DNA of 64,000 nucleotides, taken from positions 248,001 to 312,000 of the forward strand of contig NZXX01000009.1 of the NCBI GenBank assembly GCA_002702065.1, read 5' to 3'. Of the stretch, positions 26,320 to 35,092 are shown piece by piece. This DNA is from Anaerolineaceae bacterium. GTDB taxonomy: Bacteria > Chloroflexota > Anaerolineae > Aggregatilineales > Phototrophicaceae. Under the pieces are notes generated by a model. The model saw only the letters and a list, made by a program, of their open reading frames with translations, was not told the DNA's origin and searched no databases. The translations under genes and the position numbers were made by a program. The first letter of the stretch is position 1, and the number at the start of each line of letters is the position of its first letter.

Positions 26320-26895
26320 ATGGCAAAGGGATCGCAAGAGCTGGAGCGGAATTTTATTGCCGAGGCGCGCGAGAAAACCGGGCACGATCTGGCCGAATGG
26401 ATGACCATCATCGAACAGGCTGATCTGCCAGCCAAACAGAACACCATTCTGAAGTGGATCAAGGATAACCACGCCCTCAACCACATGCAGGCGAGTTTGC
26501 TGGCGGGCATCTACCTGAATGACGGCCAGCCAGTGTTTGATTACGCGGTGTTGTTCAACAAGTTGTTTGACGGCAAAGATGAACTGCTACCGTTGTATCG
26601 AACACTGGAACAGCGCATCAAGGACACGTTGCCCGACGTCCTGTTCATCCCGACCAAAGCCTACATTTCACTGGAAGACCAGCGCGTCTTTGGCTGCATT
26701 ACGCCCATGCGGGCTGCCCTGCGGGTGGGGCTTGATCTGGGCGATGCGCCGTTTGATGACACGCTGCTGCCAGCCAAGGGGTTAGGCGCCATGCCCAACA
26801 TCGCCCACATGATCGAGGTGGCGGACGAAGCTGTGATTCCCCCCGATTTTACGGATTATGTCGCCCAGGCCTACGCCCGAACGCATCAAAAATAA
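26320..26895 (+). CDS. DUF4287/DUF5655 protein
   Basis: 191 residues. Residues 1-75 match the DUF4287 type (ELERNFIAEAREKTGHDLAEW..LKWIKDNHALNHMQASLLA). The C-terminal half matches DUF5655 (VLFIPTKAYISLEDQRVFGCI..RVGLDLGDAP), a domain often seen in small cytoplasmic proteins annotated as transport-related without evidence. AAGGAACGG lies about 12 bases before the start. It follows the AraC regulator and precedes the TIR-FGE gene, which has its own promoter. The role is unknown. Confidence 0.8.
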   Translation: MAKGSQELERNFIAEAREKTGHDLAEWMTIIEQADLPAKQNTILKWIKDNHALNHMQASLLAGIYLNDGQPVFDYAVLFNKLFDGKDELLPLYRTLEQRIKDTLPDVLFIPTKAYISLEDQRVFGCITPMRAALRVGLDLGDAPFDDTLLPAKGLGAMPNIAHMIEVADEAVIPPDFTDYVAQAYARTHQK

Positions 26896-26965
26896 CAGAT
26901 CATTGACGCAGAAAAATCACCGGTATGAGCAGTTCGTGAAAGGCATAAACTGGCGTTTCCATAAT

Positions 26966-26994
26966 TTGCAGCATGATGTCGCAAACGCGATAAT
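26966..26994 (+). promoter_or_regulatory. Promoter of the TIR-FGE gene
   Basis: TTGCAG (26966-26971) and GATAAT (26989-26994) are spaced by 17 bases, placing the start of transcription near 27001, 20 bases before the ATG at 27021. The region is AT-richer than the genes on either side. Confidence 0.5.
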
Positions 26995-27020
26995 AAATGT
27001 GCGCAAGGAGAAACGTCAGA

Positions 27021-28208
27021 ATGCCACATATCTTCATCAGCTACGCCAAACAGGATACCCGCGAACTCGCGCTTCATCTGTGCGACAGTTTGAACAGACT
27101 CGAGAATGTCACGGCCTGGGTTGACCGTTCCCTGCGGGCAGGCAGAAGCTGGGAGTTGCAGATCCAGAATGAGATTGACCGCTGCGACGTGGTGATCGTC
27201 CTGTATTCGCCTGACATCAACCGGCACAAACAAGGCAAACCGGAAAGCTACGTCCTCACTGAAATTGCCTATGCCAAGTGGACAGCGAAAAAACTAATTA
27301 TCCCGGTGATGGCACAGCGCACCGACCCGCCGATCAGCCTGACTATGGAGCATTATATCGACTTCACGCTGGATGGCCTAGATCTAGACGATTTGGTAAC
27401 AGAAATTTGTCATGAGTTAGGAATCCCCGTTCAAAACCCCAAGTTAGCTGGTTTTGAAAACCCGGTGCCGAAAATACAGCCTGAAGTACGTACTACGGAC
27501 ATTTTACCCGCCCCATTCGAATGGATTGAAATTCCAGTGGGGAGTGTGACTATCGAAGGCAAAATTGAAACCATTCCTACATTCCACATAGCCAAATACC
27601 CCATCACCAACGCGCAATATGCGAAGTTCATCGAGGCAGGTGGGTACATCGAGAAAAAATGGTGGACGGATGCCGGTTGGCAGCAGCGCGAAAAAGATAG
27701 TTGGATACAACCACGTTATTGGCTGGATTCCAAATGGAACGGGGATGAGCAACCAGTAGTAGGTGTATCGTGGTACGAAGCGGTGGCGTACTGCCAATGG
27801 TTGAGCGAAATGACCGACCAAAATATTTCGCTGCCGACGGAGCAGCAGTGGCAGCAGGCAGCACAGGGTGATGATGGTCGGATTTACCCATGGGGGGATG
27901 ACTGGGATTGCGCCCGCTGCAACAATTCGGTTAAACCATGTGTCAGTAACCAGACCACCCCGGTGCGCCAGTATGAAGGTAAAGGTGACAGCTTTTTCAA
28001 GGTGGTGGATATGGCGGGAAATACGTGGGAGTGGTGCCGGACAGCCTATGAAACCGGCTCACAGGACCTGAACGGAACTTATATTCGCGTGCTAAAAGGC
28101 TGTTCATGGGACTTCCCCCATATCGACCTCTTCCGCTGCGACGATCGTAGCAGGGACGAACCCAATTTCGGAGGCGACGGTAGGGGATTTCGTGTTTCTC
28201 GTTCTTAA
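27021..28208 (+). CDS. TIR-FGE fusion protein with variable-region-like C-terminus
   Basis: 395 residues. Residues 1-130 form a TIR_2 domain (MPHIFISYAKQDTRELA), with Glu81 in VLTEIAYAKWTAKKLIIPV at the position of the catalytic Glu of TIR NADases. After a linker, residues 155-395 form a formylglycine-generating-enzyme/C-type-lectin fold (PTFHIAKYPITNAQYAKFI, VVGVSWYEAVAYCQWLSE, LPTEQQWQQAAQG, MAGNTWEWC). The catalytic cysteines of true FGE are missing, and the C-terminal VLKGCSWDFP..GFRVSRS resembles the diversified end of DGR target proteins. The start at 27021 is 11 bases after AAGGAG; 26997 is also in frame. GC looks lower than in neighbours. Probable role: ligand recognition coupled to TIR signalling, as defence or surveillance (inference). 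No reverse transcriptase is seen here. Confidence 0.85.
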   Translation: MPHIFISYAKQDTRELALHLCDSLNRLENVTAWVDRSLRAGRSWELQIQNEIDRCDVVIVLYSPDINRHKQGKPESYVLTEIAYAKWTAKKLIIPVMAQRTDPPISLTMEHYIDFTLDGLDLDDLVTEICHELGIPVQNPKLAGFENPVPKIQPEVRTTDILPAPFEWIEIPVGSVTIEGKIETIPTFHIAKYPITNAQYAKFIEAGGYIEKKWWTDAGWQQREKDSWIQPRYWLDSKWNGDEQPVVGVSWYEAVAYCQWLSEMTDQNISLPTEQQWQQAAQGDDGRIYPWGDDWDCARCNNSVKPCVSNQTTPVRQYEGKGDSFFKVVDMAGNTWEWCRTAYETGSQDLNGTYIRVLKGCSWDFPHIDLFRCDDRSRDEPNFGGDGRGFRVSRS

Positions 28209-28229
28209 TTAGCGCCAGCACAAAAAACC

Positions 28230-28257
28230 GGGGCGCACCGTGTACGCCCCATCTTTT
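28230..28257 (+). terminator. Hairpin terminator after the TIR-FGE gene
   Basis: GGGGCG and CGCCCC (28230-28235, 28245-28250) enclose a partly paired CAC..TGT interior and are followed by ATCTTTT, giving a rho-independent type stop 22 bases after the stop codon. It also fits the dispersed-hairpin family. About 12 bases on, an AACTAAAAACTGATGACT stretch resembles the repeats at 5732 and 8761. Confidence 0.65.
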
Positions 28258-28295
28258 CTGTCTGACAACTAAAAACTGATGACTATCGACTGCTT

Positions 28296-30056
28296 TTAGA
28301 AGTAGCTGCCGATGATCTCCAGCACTTGCAGGATATTCTGCGGGTCGCCGGACTGCACCGATGTGTTACTCTGGCGGGCAATGCTGTTGAGCGCGTTGAT
28401 GTCGGCATCCGCACCATAGGCCACCGGAATGACGATGATCGGGTTGAGAGACTCGCGGCTGGCACTGATGGCGCGCAGCGTATCATTGAGCGTCGGGCCA
28501 CCCTCGCTGGTGTCCGCACCATCACTCAGCAGCACCACCGCACGGATACGGTCGCTGTCGTCCTGCTCGTTCATGAAGTTGACGACCTCTTGCAGCGAGT
28601 AATACAGCGCCGTGCCGCCCTCCGCCCGCAGGCCCAAAATATTGTTGATCACCCGCTGCTGGTTGGTTTCGACATTGTCCAGCGGTACGCGGATTTCATA
28701 GCCCTCGCTGAACAGCGCCAGCCCCACACGGTTGGCCGGTTCCATGTTCTCGATAAAGGCTTCGGCTGCCTGTTTGGCCTGTTCCAGCTTGCCATCAGCC
28801 TCCATACTGCCGGAGGTGTCGATCAGCAGCATGATGTCGGCCTGCTTCTTGACGAACGACCAGCTTTGCTGAATCGCCGCGATCACTTCCGGCGCAGGCA
28901 CATCCAGTACGTTCGATGGCCCTTCCGGCGCGACGCCATTTTCCTCCACAAACGGGAAGTCCAGCGGCACATCCGGGTTTGCCGGGCGGAAACCGTTCTC
29001 CATCACCCGGCGCTGCACATCGGGGGTCAGCACATAGTCGGTGAAAATGCGGGCGGCGGCGCGCTGTTCTTCGGTCGTCCAGTTGGCATTGACGATGCCA
29101 ATCGGATGTTCGTGCCAGAACGTGCCTTCTTTGGGGTAGAGCGCCACCAGTTTTTCCGGCGGGGTGGTTTCGGTCTTGCCCTGATTAATGAAGATCAGGT
29201 CGTTTTCTTCCAGCGCCACAAAATCCAGATATTCCGGCCCCTGCGCGATATAGAATTTGAACTCGGTCGTGCGGCTGGAATAGTGGCGGATGAGCTGCTC
29301 GATGTCGCGCACACCTTCTTGCACAGCCGGGTCGTTGACCTGTTCCAGCCCGATGCGCCGCCCGGTAAAGCCGTTGACACGGGCCGAGGCATAAAACTCA
29401 GCAATCAGCGTCGACAGCGCGGTCGAGCTGATGTAGGGGTCGGTATGGCCGTAATAGACCGTGCGCCGCCCGCCTTCGATGCCGTAATCCTGCCAGCCGT
29501 TCTCGCTGTTGAGCACACCGAGCAGTTCCTCCCAGCCGATGTCATCATAGCCAACCGTGTCGCGGATGGCCTGCAAGCGGCTTTCCCAGATGGCCATGAC
29601 CACCGGGGCCAGCGCAGTCGGCTGTGTATCGGCCAGGTCGAAAATCTGGCGGCCTGATTGCAGGTTCGCCAGCGCCAGCCAGTGACTGACCGACGGCATA
29701 AACATCACCGGCTGCTCGACATTGGCGTTGTTGGGGGCGATGATGGCGTTGACGATGCCCTGCATCACCGTACCGGATGAACCGGGCCGACCTTCGATCC
29801 AGATGGGCCGTTCGCCGCTGCCCCAGTTCTCGCCCGTCACCGGGTTCTGGCCGCTGGCAGACGCGCGGTTAAAGTCCGCGATCACCTGCGGCATATACAG
29901 GTCGCTTTCCGGCGCATAGATGATCGACACATCAATGGCGTTATTCGGTCGCCCAACGCCGCTGGGATTGGCGGCACCGCCGTTGTCGTCACAGGCGACA
30001 AGGCCGACCAGCAGCAGCGTCAGCAGCGCCAGAAAAATGCGTTTATTGCTTTGCAT
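28296..30056 (-). CDS. Lipoprotein with solute-binding domain fused to VWA domain
   Basis: 586 residues. A signal peptide ends in the lipobox GLVAC, with lipidated Cys22. The next 370 residues form a periplasmic solute-binding-like domain (type II, with IWIEGRPGSSGTVMQGIVNA.. and LVALYPKEGTFWHEHPIGIV). The last 190 hold a von Willebrand A domain with the metal-binding DTSGSM motif (LLIDTSGSMEADG), GGTALY and LLSDGADTSEGG. The binding domain keeps the look of phosphate/molybdate-type ABC receptors, but no transporter genes are adjacent, so it may instead act in adhesion, ligand display or metal-dependent assembly. The gene is transcribed away from nothing related; the M55 gene starts after it on the same strand. 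Confidence 0.85.
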   Translation of the reverse strand: MQSNKRIFLALLTLLLVGLVACDDNGGAANPSGVGRPNNAIDVSIIYAPESDLYMPQVIADFNRASASGQNPVTGENWGSGERPIWIEGRPGSSGTVMQGIVNAIIAPNNANVEQPVMFMPSVSHWLALANLQSGRQIFDLADTQPTALAPVVMAIWESRLQAIRDTVGYDDIGWEELLGVLNSENGWQDYGIEGGRRTVYYGHTDPYISSTALSTLIAEFYASARVNGFTGRRIGLEQVNDPAVQEGVRDIEQLIRHYSSRTTEFKFYIAQGPEYLDFVALEENDLIFINQGKTETTPPEKLVALYPKEGTFWHEHPIGIVNANWTTEEQRAAARIFTDYVLTPDVQRRVMENGFRPANPDVPLDFPFVEENGVAPEGPSNVLDVPAPEVIAAIQQSWSFVKKQADIMLLIDTSGSMEADGKLEQAKQAAEAFIENMEPANRVGLALFSEGYEIRVPLDNVETNQQRVINNILGLRAEGGTALYYSLQEVVNFMNEQDDSDRIRAVVLLSDGADTSEGGPTLNDTLRAISASRESLNPIIVIPVAYGADADINALNSIARQSNTSVQSGDPQNILQVLEIIGSYF

Positions 30057-30184
30057 GAAGCATACTCCTTCAATAACAGCGAAGCGGGCGCTTGCTGTAG
30101 TGGTGATTCCAGATCATTGTAGAGCAATTCCCGCGCCCAAAATAACCAAGAGTCTGGGGGATCGAACGCAGGCTGAACGCGCGT

Positions 30185-30997
30185 TTACCAGTGCCAGATC
30201 TGATCCCAGGCAGTCATCCAGTCCGGCCCGCTGCTGACGACCTTCAACGGCTCGACAAACTCAACGCCGCTGCGCCCCTTAAATTCGGCAGCTTTATCGA
30301 CACTGCTGATTTCTACAGAAATATGGGTTGGCTTCGCGGGGACATAAGGTTTGACCAGATGCAGGTTTTGCAGGGCGTGTTTGGCCCCATCCTCGATCAT
30401 CTGCCGGGCGCGCACGGGGGGAATCTGCCGGGCAGAATAGCGCGACAGCCCTTTCTTGACCGATACGCCGGTAAAGCCGTCGCCCAGGGTTTCGCGGCAC
30501 TCGCGGATAACGGCATCGTCGCCCGTCACCAGCGCAACCGGCACGCCATAGTGCCCGCACAACGCCGCGTTGATTCCGCTTTCGCCGACCAGATCGTCGT
30601 TGAACCACAGGTTGTGCCACTTCACCGTCGAAATCGTGTGACACAGCACGCCGTCCGGCGTATTGTTGCGGGCATGCATCCCCACCAGCAGACAGGCATC
30701 GCAGCCGCTTTCCAGCATATCCGTATAGCGCGACCAGGGATGATGCGCCACCCACTCGCAATCCGGGTGCAGCAGTTCGGGCACAAACGAATTGAAGGTC
30801 CAGTCACCACCTGCGCCATGACAATCGACCGCCACAATTTCCGTCGCTCCGGCAGCCTTGGCGCCGCGCACCGCCGCGTTGATCTCCTCGGTATACAATT
30901 TGCGGCCTTCTTCATACAAAGACTTGCCACCCGTCACCTGATCCCAGGTCACGATTCCGCTGACACCTTCCATGTCCGACATAATCAGTACGCGCAT
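30185..30997 (-). CDS. M55 family D-aminopeptidase (DppA-like)
   Basis: 270 residues from the ATG at 30997, which lies about 8 bases after AAAGG; in-frame codons upstream are less well spaced. Zinc ligands of DppA are recognisable: Asp8 and Glu10 in MSDMEGVSG, His60 in AVDCHGAGG, His108 in VGMHARNNTPDG, and Glu139 in DLVGESGINAA. Members are cytoplasmic decameric peptidases removing D-amino acids or cutting related substrates, sometimes with peptide transporters. Here the neighbours are a solute-binding/VWA lipoprotein and a divergent PfkB kinase, giving no further clue. Confidence 0.93.
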   Translation of the reverse strand: MRVLIMSDMEGVSGIVTWDQVTGGKSLYEEGRKLYTEEINAAVRGAKAAGATEIVAVDCHGAGGDWTFNSFVPELLHPDCEWVAHHPWSRYTDMLESGCDACLLVGMHARNNTPDGVLCHTISTVKWHNLWFNDDLVGESGINAALCGHYGVPVALVTGDDAVIRECRETLGDGFTGVSVKKGLSRYSARQIPPVRARQMIEDGAKHALQNLHLVKPYVPAKPTHISVEISSVDKAAEFKGRSGVEFVEPLKVVSSGPDWMTAWDQIWHW

Positions 30998-31143
30998 CCA
31001 AATCATCCTTTTGTGTGCAGGCTGCGATAGGACCATTGTAATGCAATCAGCGCAGCCGCAAAACCAGGTTTGACGCCGGCCTCAAAACACGTCACAATGT
31101 GAATGAAGCAAGCAACCGACGCCGGAACAAGAGGTGCTGCCAA

Positions 31144-32076
31144 ATGGACGAGGGACACGTACTGGTCATTGGTTCAGCCGGAATTGACGTTAAGGGTCGG
31201 CCCATGCACGATCTGCAATGGGAGACATCGAATCTGGGACAGGTGCGCAATAGTGTCGGCGGGGTTGCGCGCAATATTGCCGAAAATCTGGCTCGCCTCG
31301 AAGTCGAAACCATTCTGCTGACCGCTGTCGGCAAAGACAGCGCCGGGCGGCGGGTTATCCGCAAATGCCAGGATGCCGGTATCAACCACGACTATATCCG
31401 CATCGTCCCCCAAACCCGCACCGGGGCTTACATGGCGTTGCTGACCCCTGAAGGCGACCTGATGACCGCCATCAGCGACTTCGCCGTTATTCAGCACGTC
31501 GACCGCGACTATCTGCTCAGCCATGAAAATCTGTTCGCCAGCGCCACCATGATTGTGATTGACGCCACGTTGTCGGAGTCTGCGCTGGAAACAGTCTTCG
31601 AGCTGGCAGGCCGCTATGATGTGCGCGTCTGTGCGGACCCGACCACACCCGCGCTGGCGGTCAAGCTGTGCCAGTACATCGGCCAGATGTATATGATCTC
31701 GCCCAATGCTGCCGAGACATCCGCGCTGTGTGGCTTTGAAGACCCGGCCCACGATTACGAAACCGCGATTAATGCCGCCCGGCATCTGGTGTCGCTGGGG
31801 GCCAGAGTGGCGGTCGTCACACTCGGCGAAAAAGGCCTGGCCTATGCCGATGGCAGCGGTGGCGGGCATCTCCCGGCGATCAACACACGCGTCGTCGACC
31901 CCACCGGAGCCGGTGATGCCTTCAGCGGCGCCGTCATCTTCGGTCTGCTTAACGAAGTGTCGCTGGACGAAGCGATGCGGCTGGGGGTCACGGCAGCTTC
32001 GCTGACGCTGCAAAGCCCGCAAACCGTGCTGCCCAACCTGAGCCAGGAACTGCTGTACGATTTGCTGGCGATCTGA
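31144..32076 (+). CDS. PfkB-family carbohydrate/nucleoside kinase, PsuK-like
   Basis: 310 residues from the ATG at 31144, preceded by GAGGTG. Signature 1 is VGGVARNIAENLARL and signature 2 is DPTGAGDAFSGAVIFGLL, with catalytic Asp in the GAGD motif. The 'GGVARNIAENL' wording is close to pseudouridine kinases rather than ribokinases or fructokinases. The start VLVIGSAGIDVKGRP fits. A pseudouridine glycosidase gene (PsuG), the usual partner, is not seen in the window, so the substrate is not fixed. Confidence 0.88.
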   Translation: MDEGHVLVIGSAGIDVKGRPMHDLQWETSNLGQVRNSVGGVARNIAENLARLEVETILLTAVGKDSAGRRVIRKCQDAGINHDYIRIVPQTRTGAYMALLTPEGDLMTAISDFAVIQHVDRDYLLSHENLFASATMIVIDATLSESALETVFELAGRYDVRVCADPTTPALAVKLCQYIGQMYMISPNAAETSALCGFEDPAHDYETAINAARHLVSLGARVAVVTLGEKGLAYADGSGGGHLPAINTRVVDPTGAGDAFSGAVIFGLLNEVSLDEAMRLGVTAASLTLQSPQTVLPNLSQELLYDLLAI

Positions 32077-32192
32077 AACAGCGCGTTGCGTAACAAGGTC
32101 AAAAAATATGTGATCTTCGTTAGACCTGTAACCAAACGATCAATTGTCGTATACAATAGAATCATCCGTATTTTGTGTGATGAGTAATCCCC

Positions 32193-33392
32193 ATGCGTCA
32201 GTTGAAATTTATCATCATTCTGTTGTTACTTCTGATGGTAACCACGCCTGCACTGGCGCAGCAGACTGCCTCTACCAGCGGGCAAGGCACCGGGTCGCCG
32301 GTCGCGTTGCCAGAGCTGTTGCAACGTGCCAATGAAGCCTACGCCGCAGGCGATGACAAACAGGCCATCATTGATTACAGCCTGTTCATTCTGTTAAACC
32401 CGACTTTCAGCCAGGCCTATTACAACCGGGCGCTGAGTTATGAAGCCACTGGCGATCTTAATCAGGCTATTCAGGACCTGGGGCGCGCGCTCAACTACAA
32501 TGTCCCCTCACCGGAATATGCCGCCAGCATTTTGCTGGTGCGCGCACAGATGTACCTCAACCAGAATAATTTGCAGGCAGCCCTGACCGACCTGAACGCA
32601 TCCATCGACGCGGACCCGCAGGCCATTGACAGCATTTCGCTGCGGGCACAGCTGCTGTCTTTTCTGGAGCGTTACCCGGCAGCCCTGTCGGATTATGACC
32701 GGCTGATCGAACTGGAGCCGGATGAACCCGTCCATTATGTGGACCGGGGCTTCACCCATGCCCAACTCGGCAATGTGGATGACGCACTGGGCGATTACAG
32801 CCGAGCGATTGACCTGGACCCCGATGATGCGCGTCCGTATGTCTCGCGCGCGATCTTTTACTCCTCGCTGGAGGCTTTCAACGAGGCGCTGACCGACATC
32901 AACAATGCGATTGAAATCAACCCGGATATCGGTGAGTTTTATCTGCTGCGCGGCTCTATCAAAACATCGGTGGATCAACCTGCCGAAGCCGCCGACGATT
33001 ACTTCCACTGGCTGACTCTCAACCGGACACAGGAGTTCCAGGCCCAAACCACCCTCACCGATAATCAGATTTTCACAGTCGAAATGGGGCCAGGCTGGAT
33101 CTACAACATTCCGTTTAATGCGTCCGAAGGCCAGACGGTCAGCATCGCGGCACGCGCCGCATCGGAGCAGACACCCGTTGATCCGCTGCTGGTTATTCTG
33201 GGTGTGAATGGCAGCCCGGTCATTGCGGATGACGACAGCGGCGGCAACCTGGCGGCATTTATCCGTGACTACACCATCCCCGAAGATGGGGAATACACCA
33301 TTGTGGTGGGTCACGCTGCCGGGGGTGCGCCACAGGGGAATATCGATGTGCGGGTTGATCTGGGGCTGGCGGCACTGGCGACGGAAGACTAG
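32193..33392 (+). CDS. Secreted TPR protein with C-terminal PPC-type domain
   Basis: 399 residues with a clear Sec signal peptide (MRQLKFIIILLLLLMVTTPA, cut near ALAQ). About six TPR units follow from residue 38 to about 280 (typical ends: AIQDLGRALNY, ALTDLNASIDADP, ALSDYDRLIELEP, ALGDYSRAIDLDP, ALTDINNAIEINP). The C-terminal 120 residues form a beta-sandwich of the pre-peptidase C-terminal type (WIYNIPFNASEGQTVSIAAR.., GEYTIVVGHAAGG). Probably an extracytoplasmic scaffold. A TATACAAT lies about 40 bases before the start and could be a -10 element. Confidence 0.85.
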   Translation: MRQLKFIIILLLLLMVTTPALAQQTASTSGQGTGSPVALPELLQRANEAYAAGDDKQAIIDYSLFILLNPTFSQAYYNRALSYEATGDLNQAIQDLGRALNYNVPSPEYAASILLVRAQMYLNQNNLQAALTDLNASIDADPQAIDSISLRAQLLSFLERYPAALSDYDRLIELEPDEPVHYVDRGFTHAQLGNVDDALGDYSRAIDLDPDDARPYVSRAIFYSSLEAFNEALTDINNAIEINPDIGEFYLLRGSIKTSVDQPAEAADDYFHWLTLNRTQEFQAQTTLTDNQIFTVEMGPGWIYNIPFNASEGQTVSIAARAASEQTPVDPLLVILGVNGSPVIADDDSGGNLAAFIRDYTIPEDGEYTIVVGHAAGGAPQGNIDVRVDLGLAALATED

Positions 33393-33455
33393 AGACGCCG
33401 TTCACAGTTATCAGCGATCCGTTCGTCACAACCAGCCATTTCTGAAGGTTGATGC

Positions 33456-34379
33456 CTAAATGTTGCCGGCTGATGTCTCGCCGCCATAGCGCCGCAGTGC
33501 CCACTGCATCAGGATGTGGAACGTGGCCGCGCCGCTGAAATCGCCATATCGGGCCAGTGTCTCGCGGACAACCGGCTGAGCGACACGCCCGGTCTGCCCA
33601 AAATAATACAGGTTCACCGCTGCTTGCAGCGCCACATCATTCTCGCCAATGTACGGATACACCCCGAACGCACGAATCACGGCCCACGAAGCCGTCCATA
33701 ACCCCACGCCCTTCAACTGCATCAGTGCGCGCTGGGCCATTTGCGCATCCAGCAGCGCATCAAAGTCAATCGCACCGTCGACCAGCTGCTGAGCGACACT
33801 GCGCATCACACGCATACGAATACGCGTAATCTTGAGCGGCAGCAAGTCTTCCTCGGTGGCAGCAGCGATGCGGGCAGGCAGCGGAAACGCGTAATACGTC
33901 TCGCCTTCATGGCAGATGCCGTTGCCCCCCCATTGCAGCAGCCAGCGTTCACCGCGCTGCGCCAGGTTCAGGGCGATCTGCTGTTCGATGATGGCGACCA
34001 TCAACGCTTCAAACAGGCTGGCGGACCGCACATGCTTAAGCCCGTACAACGGCTCAACCAGCGACCACAACACCGGGTCCTGCCGCGCGACGTCGTAAAA
34101 TGGAACCATGTCGGCATCGACGCCCAACAGACACTCGACCCGTTTCAGCAGGTGTGAATCATCCATCGGGCCTGTGGCAGCCATGCGATAAACATCAAGT
34201 ACCGGCGCATCAACCGTGCCCCGGCCAACGACGCGCACCAGCACCACCGCACCATCCAGATCGAGCGCACGCCAGTAAGCGCCATCCCGAAAGTGATCGA
34301 GGACGCTGTGAAAGCGTGCCAGCCGGACAGACAGGGAAAAGTCATAGGGTGGGGTTGGATGCAGGGTGCCTATGTGCAT
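33456..34379 (-). CDS. HhH-GPD DNA glycosylase (AlkA-like)
   Basis: 307 residues. The C-terminal two thirds match 3-methyladenine DNA glycosylase II. The helix-hairpin-helix reads LMQLKGVGLWTASWAVIRA, followed by YPYIGENDVALQ, where Asp is the catalytic residue of the GPD loop; upstream are LFEALMVAIIEQQIALNLA and ITRIRMRVMRSVAQQL. The N-terminal beta domain corresponds to the AlkA N domain. It should excise alkylated bases. No good ribosome site precedes the ATG, but the start lies 21 bases after the stop of the TPR-TIR gene, so it is probably the last gene of a three-gene operon with it and the CBS protein. Confidence 0.88.
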   Translation of the reverse strand: MHIGTLHPTPPYDFSLSVRLARFHSVLDHFRDGAYWRALDLDGAVVLVRVVGRGTVDAPVLDVYRMAATGPMDDSHLLKRVECLLGVDADMVPFYDVARQDPVLWSLVEPLYGLKHVRSASLFEALMVAIIEQQIALNLAQRGERWLLQWGGNGICHEGETYYAFPLPARIAAATEEDLLPLKITRIRMRVMRSVAQQLVDGAIDFDALLDAQMAQRALMQLKGVGLWTASWAVIRAFGVYPYIGENDVALQAAVNLYYFGQTGRVAQPVVRETLARYGDFSGAATFHILMQWALRRYGGETSAGNI

Positions 34380-34400
34380 GGAACGTGCGCAGATGCCCGA

Positions 34401-35054
34401 TCAGGCAGAATTCTCGGCAGATTGTTCGGTGGTCAACAGACGGATCAACTGCTGTAGACCCTGCGCATAATCGTCCATAAAGTCAATGGCCGGGCACAGC
34501 AAATCGAGCGCACTGTAATCACAGGCTTTGTGCAATGCCGGCAGGATAATCTTGCCGGTCTGCCGGAACCACGCAAATTCGCTGCGCAGTTGTTCGGACC
34601 GCAAGGCTTCGGGCGACAGCACCAGCAGCATCAGACCGCTGCGCATCAATGCCCGCGTGACAGAGCCATGCCACGTATCCAGACCGATTTCGGTCATATC
34701 CAGCCACGTTTCGATACCATTGGCTCGCAGACTCTCCGTCAGGTCGACGGCAAACAACTCGTCAGCACGCGCATAACCCATAAAAATACCGCTGCGGGCC
34801 GCCCGGCGGATATGCTTGGGGGCCGTCAGCTGGCGCAGCATCGCCCGGATGGAATCATCGTTGGGCCGCAGCAGCAATGCCCTTCGCAAAGCCGCCCGTT
34901 TCTCATTGTTGGTGTGCGCAACATAGGCCTGCCACATCCACGCCTGAAAATTCTCCGGTTCACGCCGGGTAATCTGCTGAATCAGGTCATATGCCCGCAC
35001 CGTATCACCCTTGCGGGCCAGTTGCACAACTTCATGCAGTTGATGATCAGCCAT
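34401..35054 (-). CDS. TPR-like/TIR-domain protein
   Basis: 217 residues. Residues 1-77 form the TPR-like module (VQLARKGDTVRAYDLIQQIT.., RALLLRPNDDSIRAMLRQLT) shared with 21097-21888. From residue 88 comes a TIR domain: GIFMGYARADELFAVDLTESL, TWLDMTEIGLDTWHGSV, LMLLVLSPEALRSEQ, then Glu159 in QLRSEFAWFRQTGKIILPAL at the catalytic Glu position of NAD-cleaving TIRs. GAGG lies upstream of the ATG. The gene is sandwiched between a CBS/DUF21 membrane protein (38 bases) and a DNA glycosylase (21 bases), suggesting one transcript. NADase activity and a defence role are inferred from the retained residue and the fold. Confidence 0.82.
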   Translation of the reverse strand: MADHQLHEVVQLARKGDTVRAYDLIQQITRREPENFQAWMWQAYVAHTNNEKRAALRRALLLRPNDDSIRAMLRQLTAPKHIRRAARSGIFMGYARADELFAVDLTESLRANGIETWLDMTEIGLDTWHGSVTRALMRSGLMLLVLSPEALRSEQLRSEFAWFRQTGKIILPALHKACDYSALDLLCPAIDFMDDYAQGLQQLIRLLTTEQSAENSA

Positions 35055-35092
35055 CGGTTTGCCTCATCCACATCTAACGGGCAGATTGCAAC

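Noticed and set aside
14578..28208. One large defence or toxin island covering the effector and the TIR-FGE gene
   Set aside because: Housekeeping trpS, a surface-protein unit and ordinary regulators lie between them, and there are no integrase or end repeats, so they are treated as separate insertions or genes.
27021..28208. Annotating the TIR-FGE protein as a formylglycine-generating enzyme for the sulfatase at 60099
   Set aside because: The active-site cysteines are missing, and the sulfatase-like protein has Thr where the modified Cys would be.
28230..28257. Hairpin after the TIR-FGE gene as a DGR retrohoming cruciform
   Set aside because: DGR targets can have a hairpin just after the variable region, but this one matches the dispersed hairpins seen after ordinary genes and has a T-run, so a terminator is the simpler reading.
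28326..31030. Long plus-strand open frames of 443 and 279 codons
   Set aside because: Antisense to the solute-binding/VWA lipoprotein and the M55 peptidase; neither reads like a protein family.
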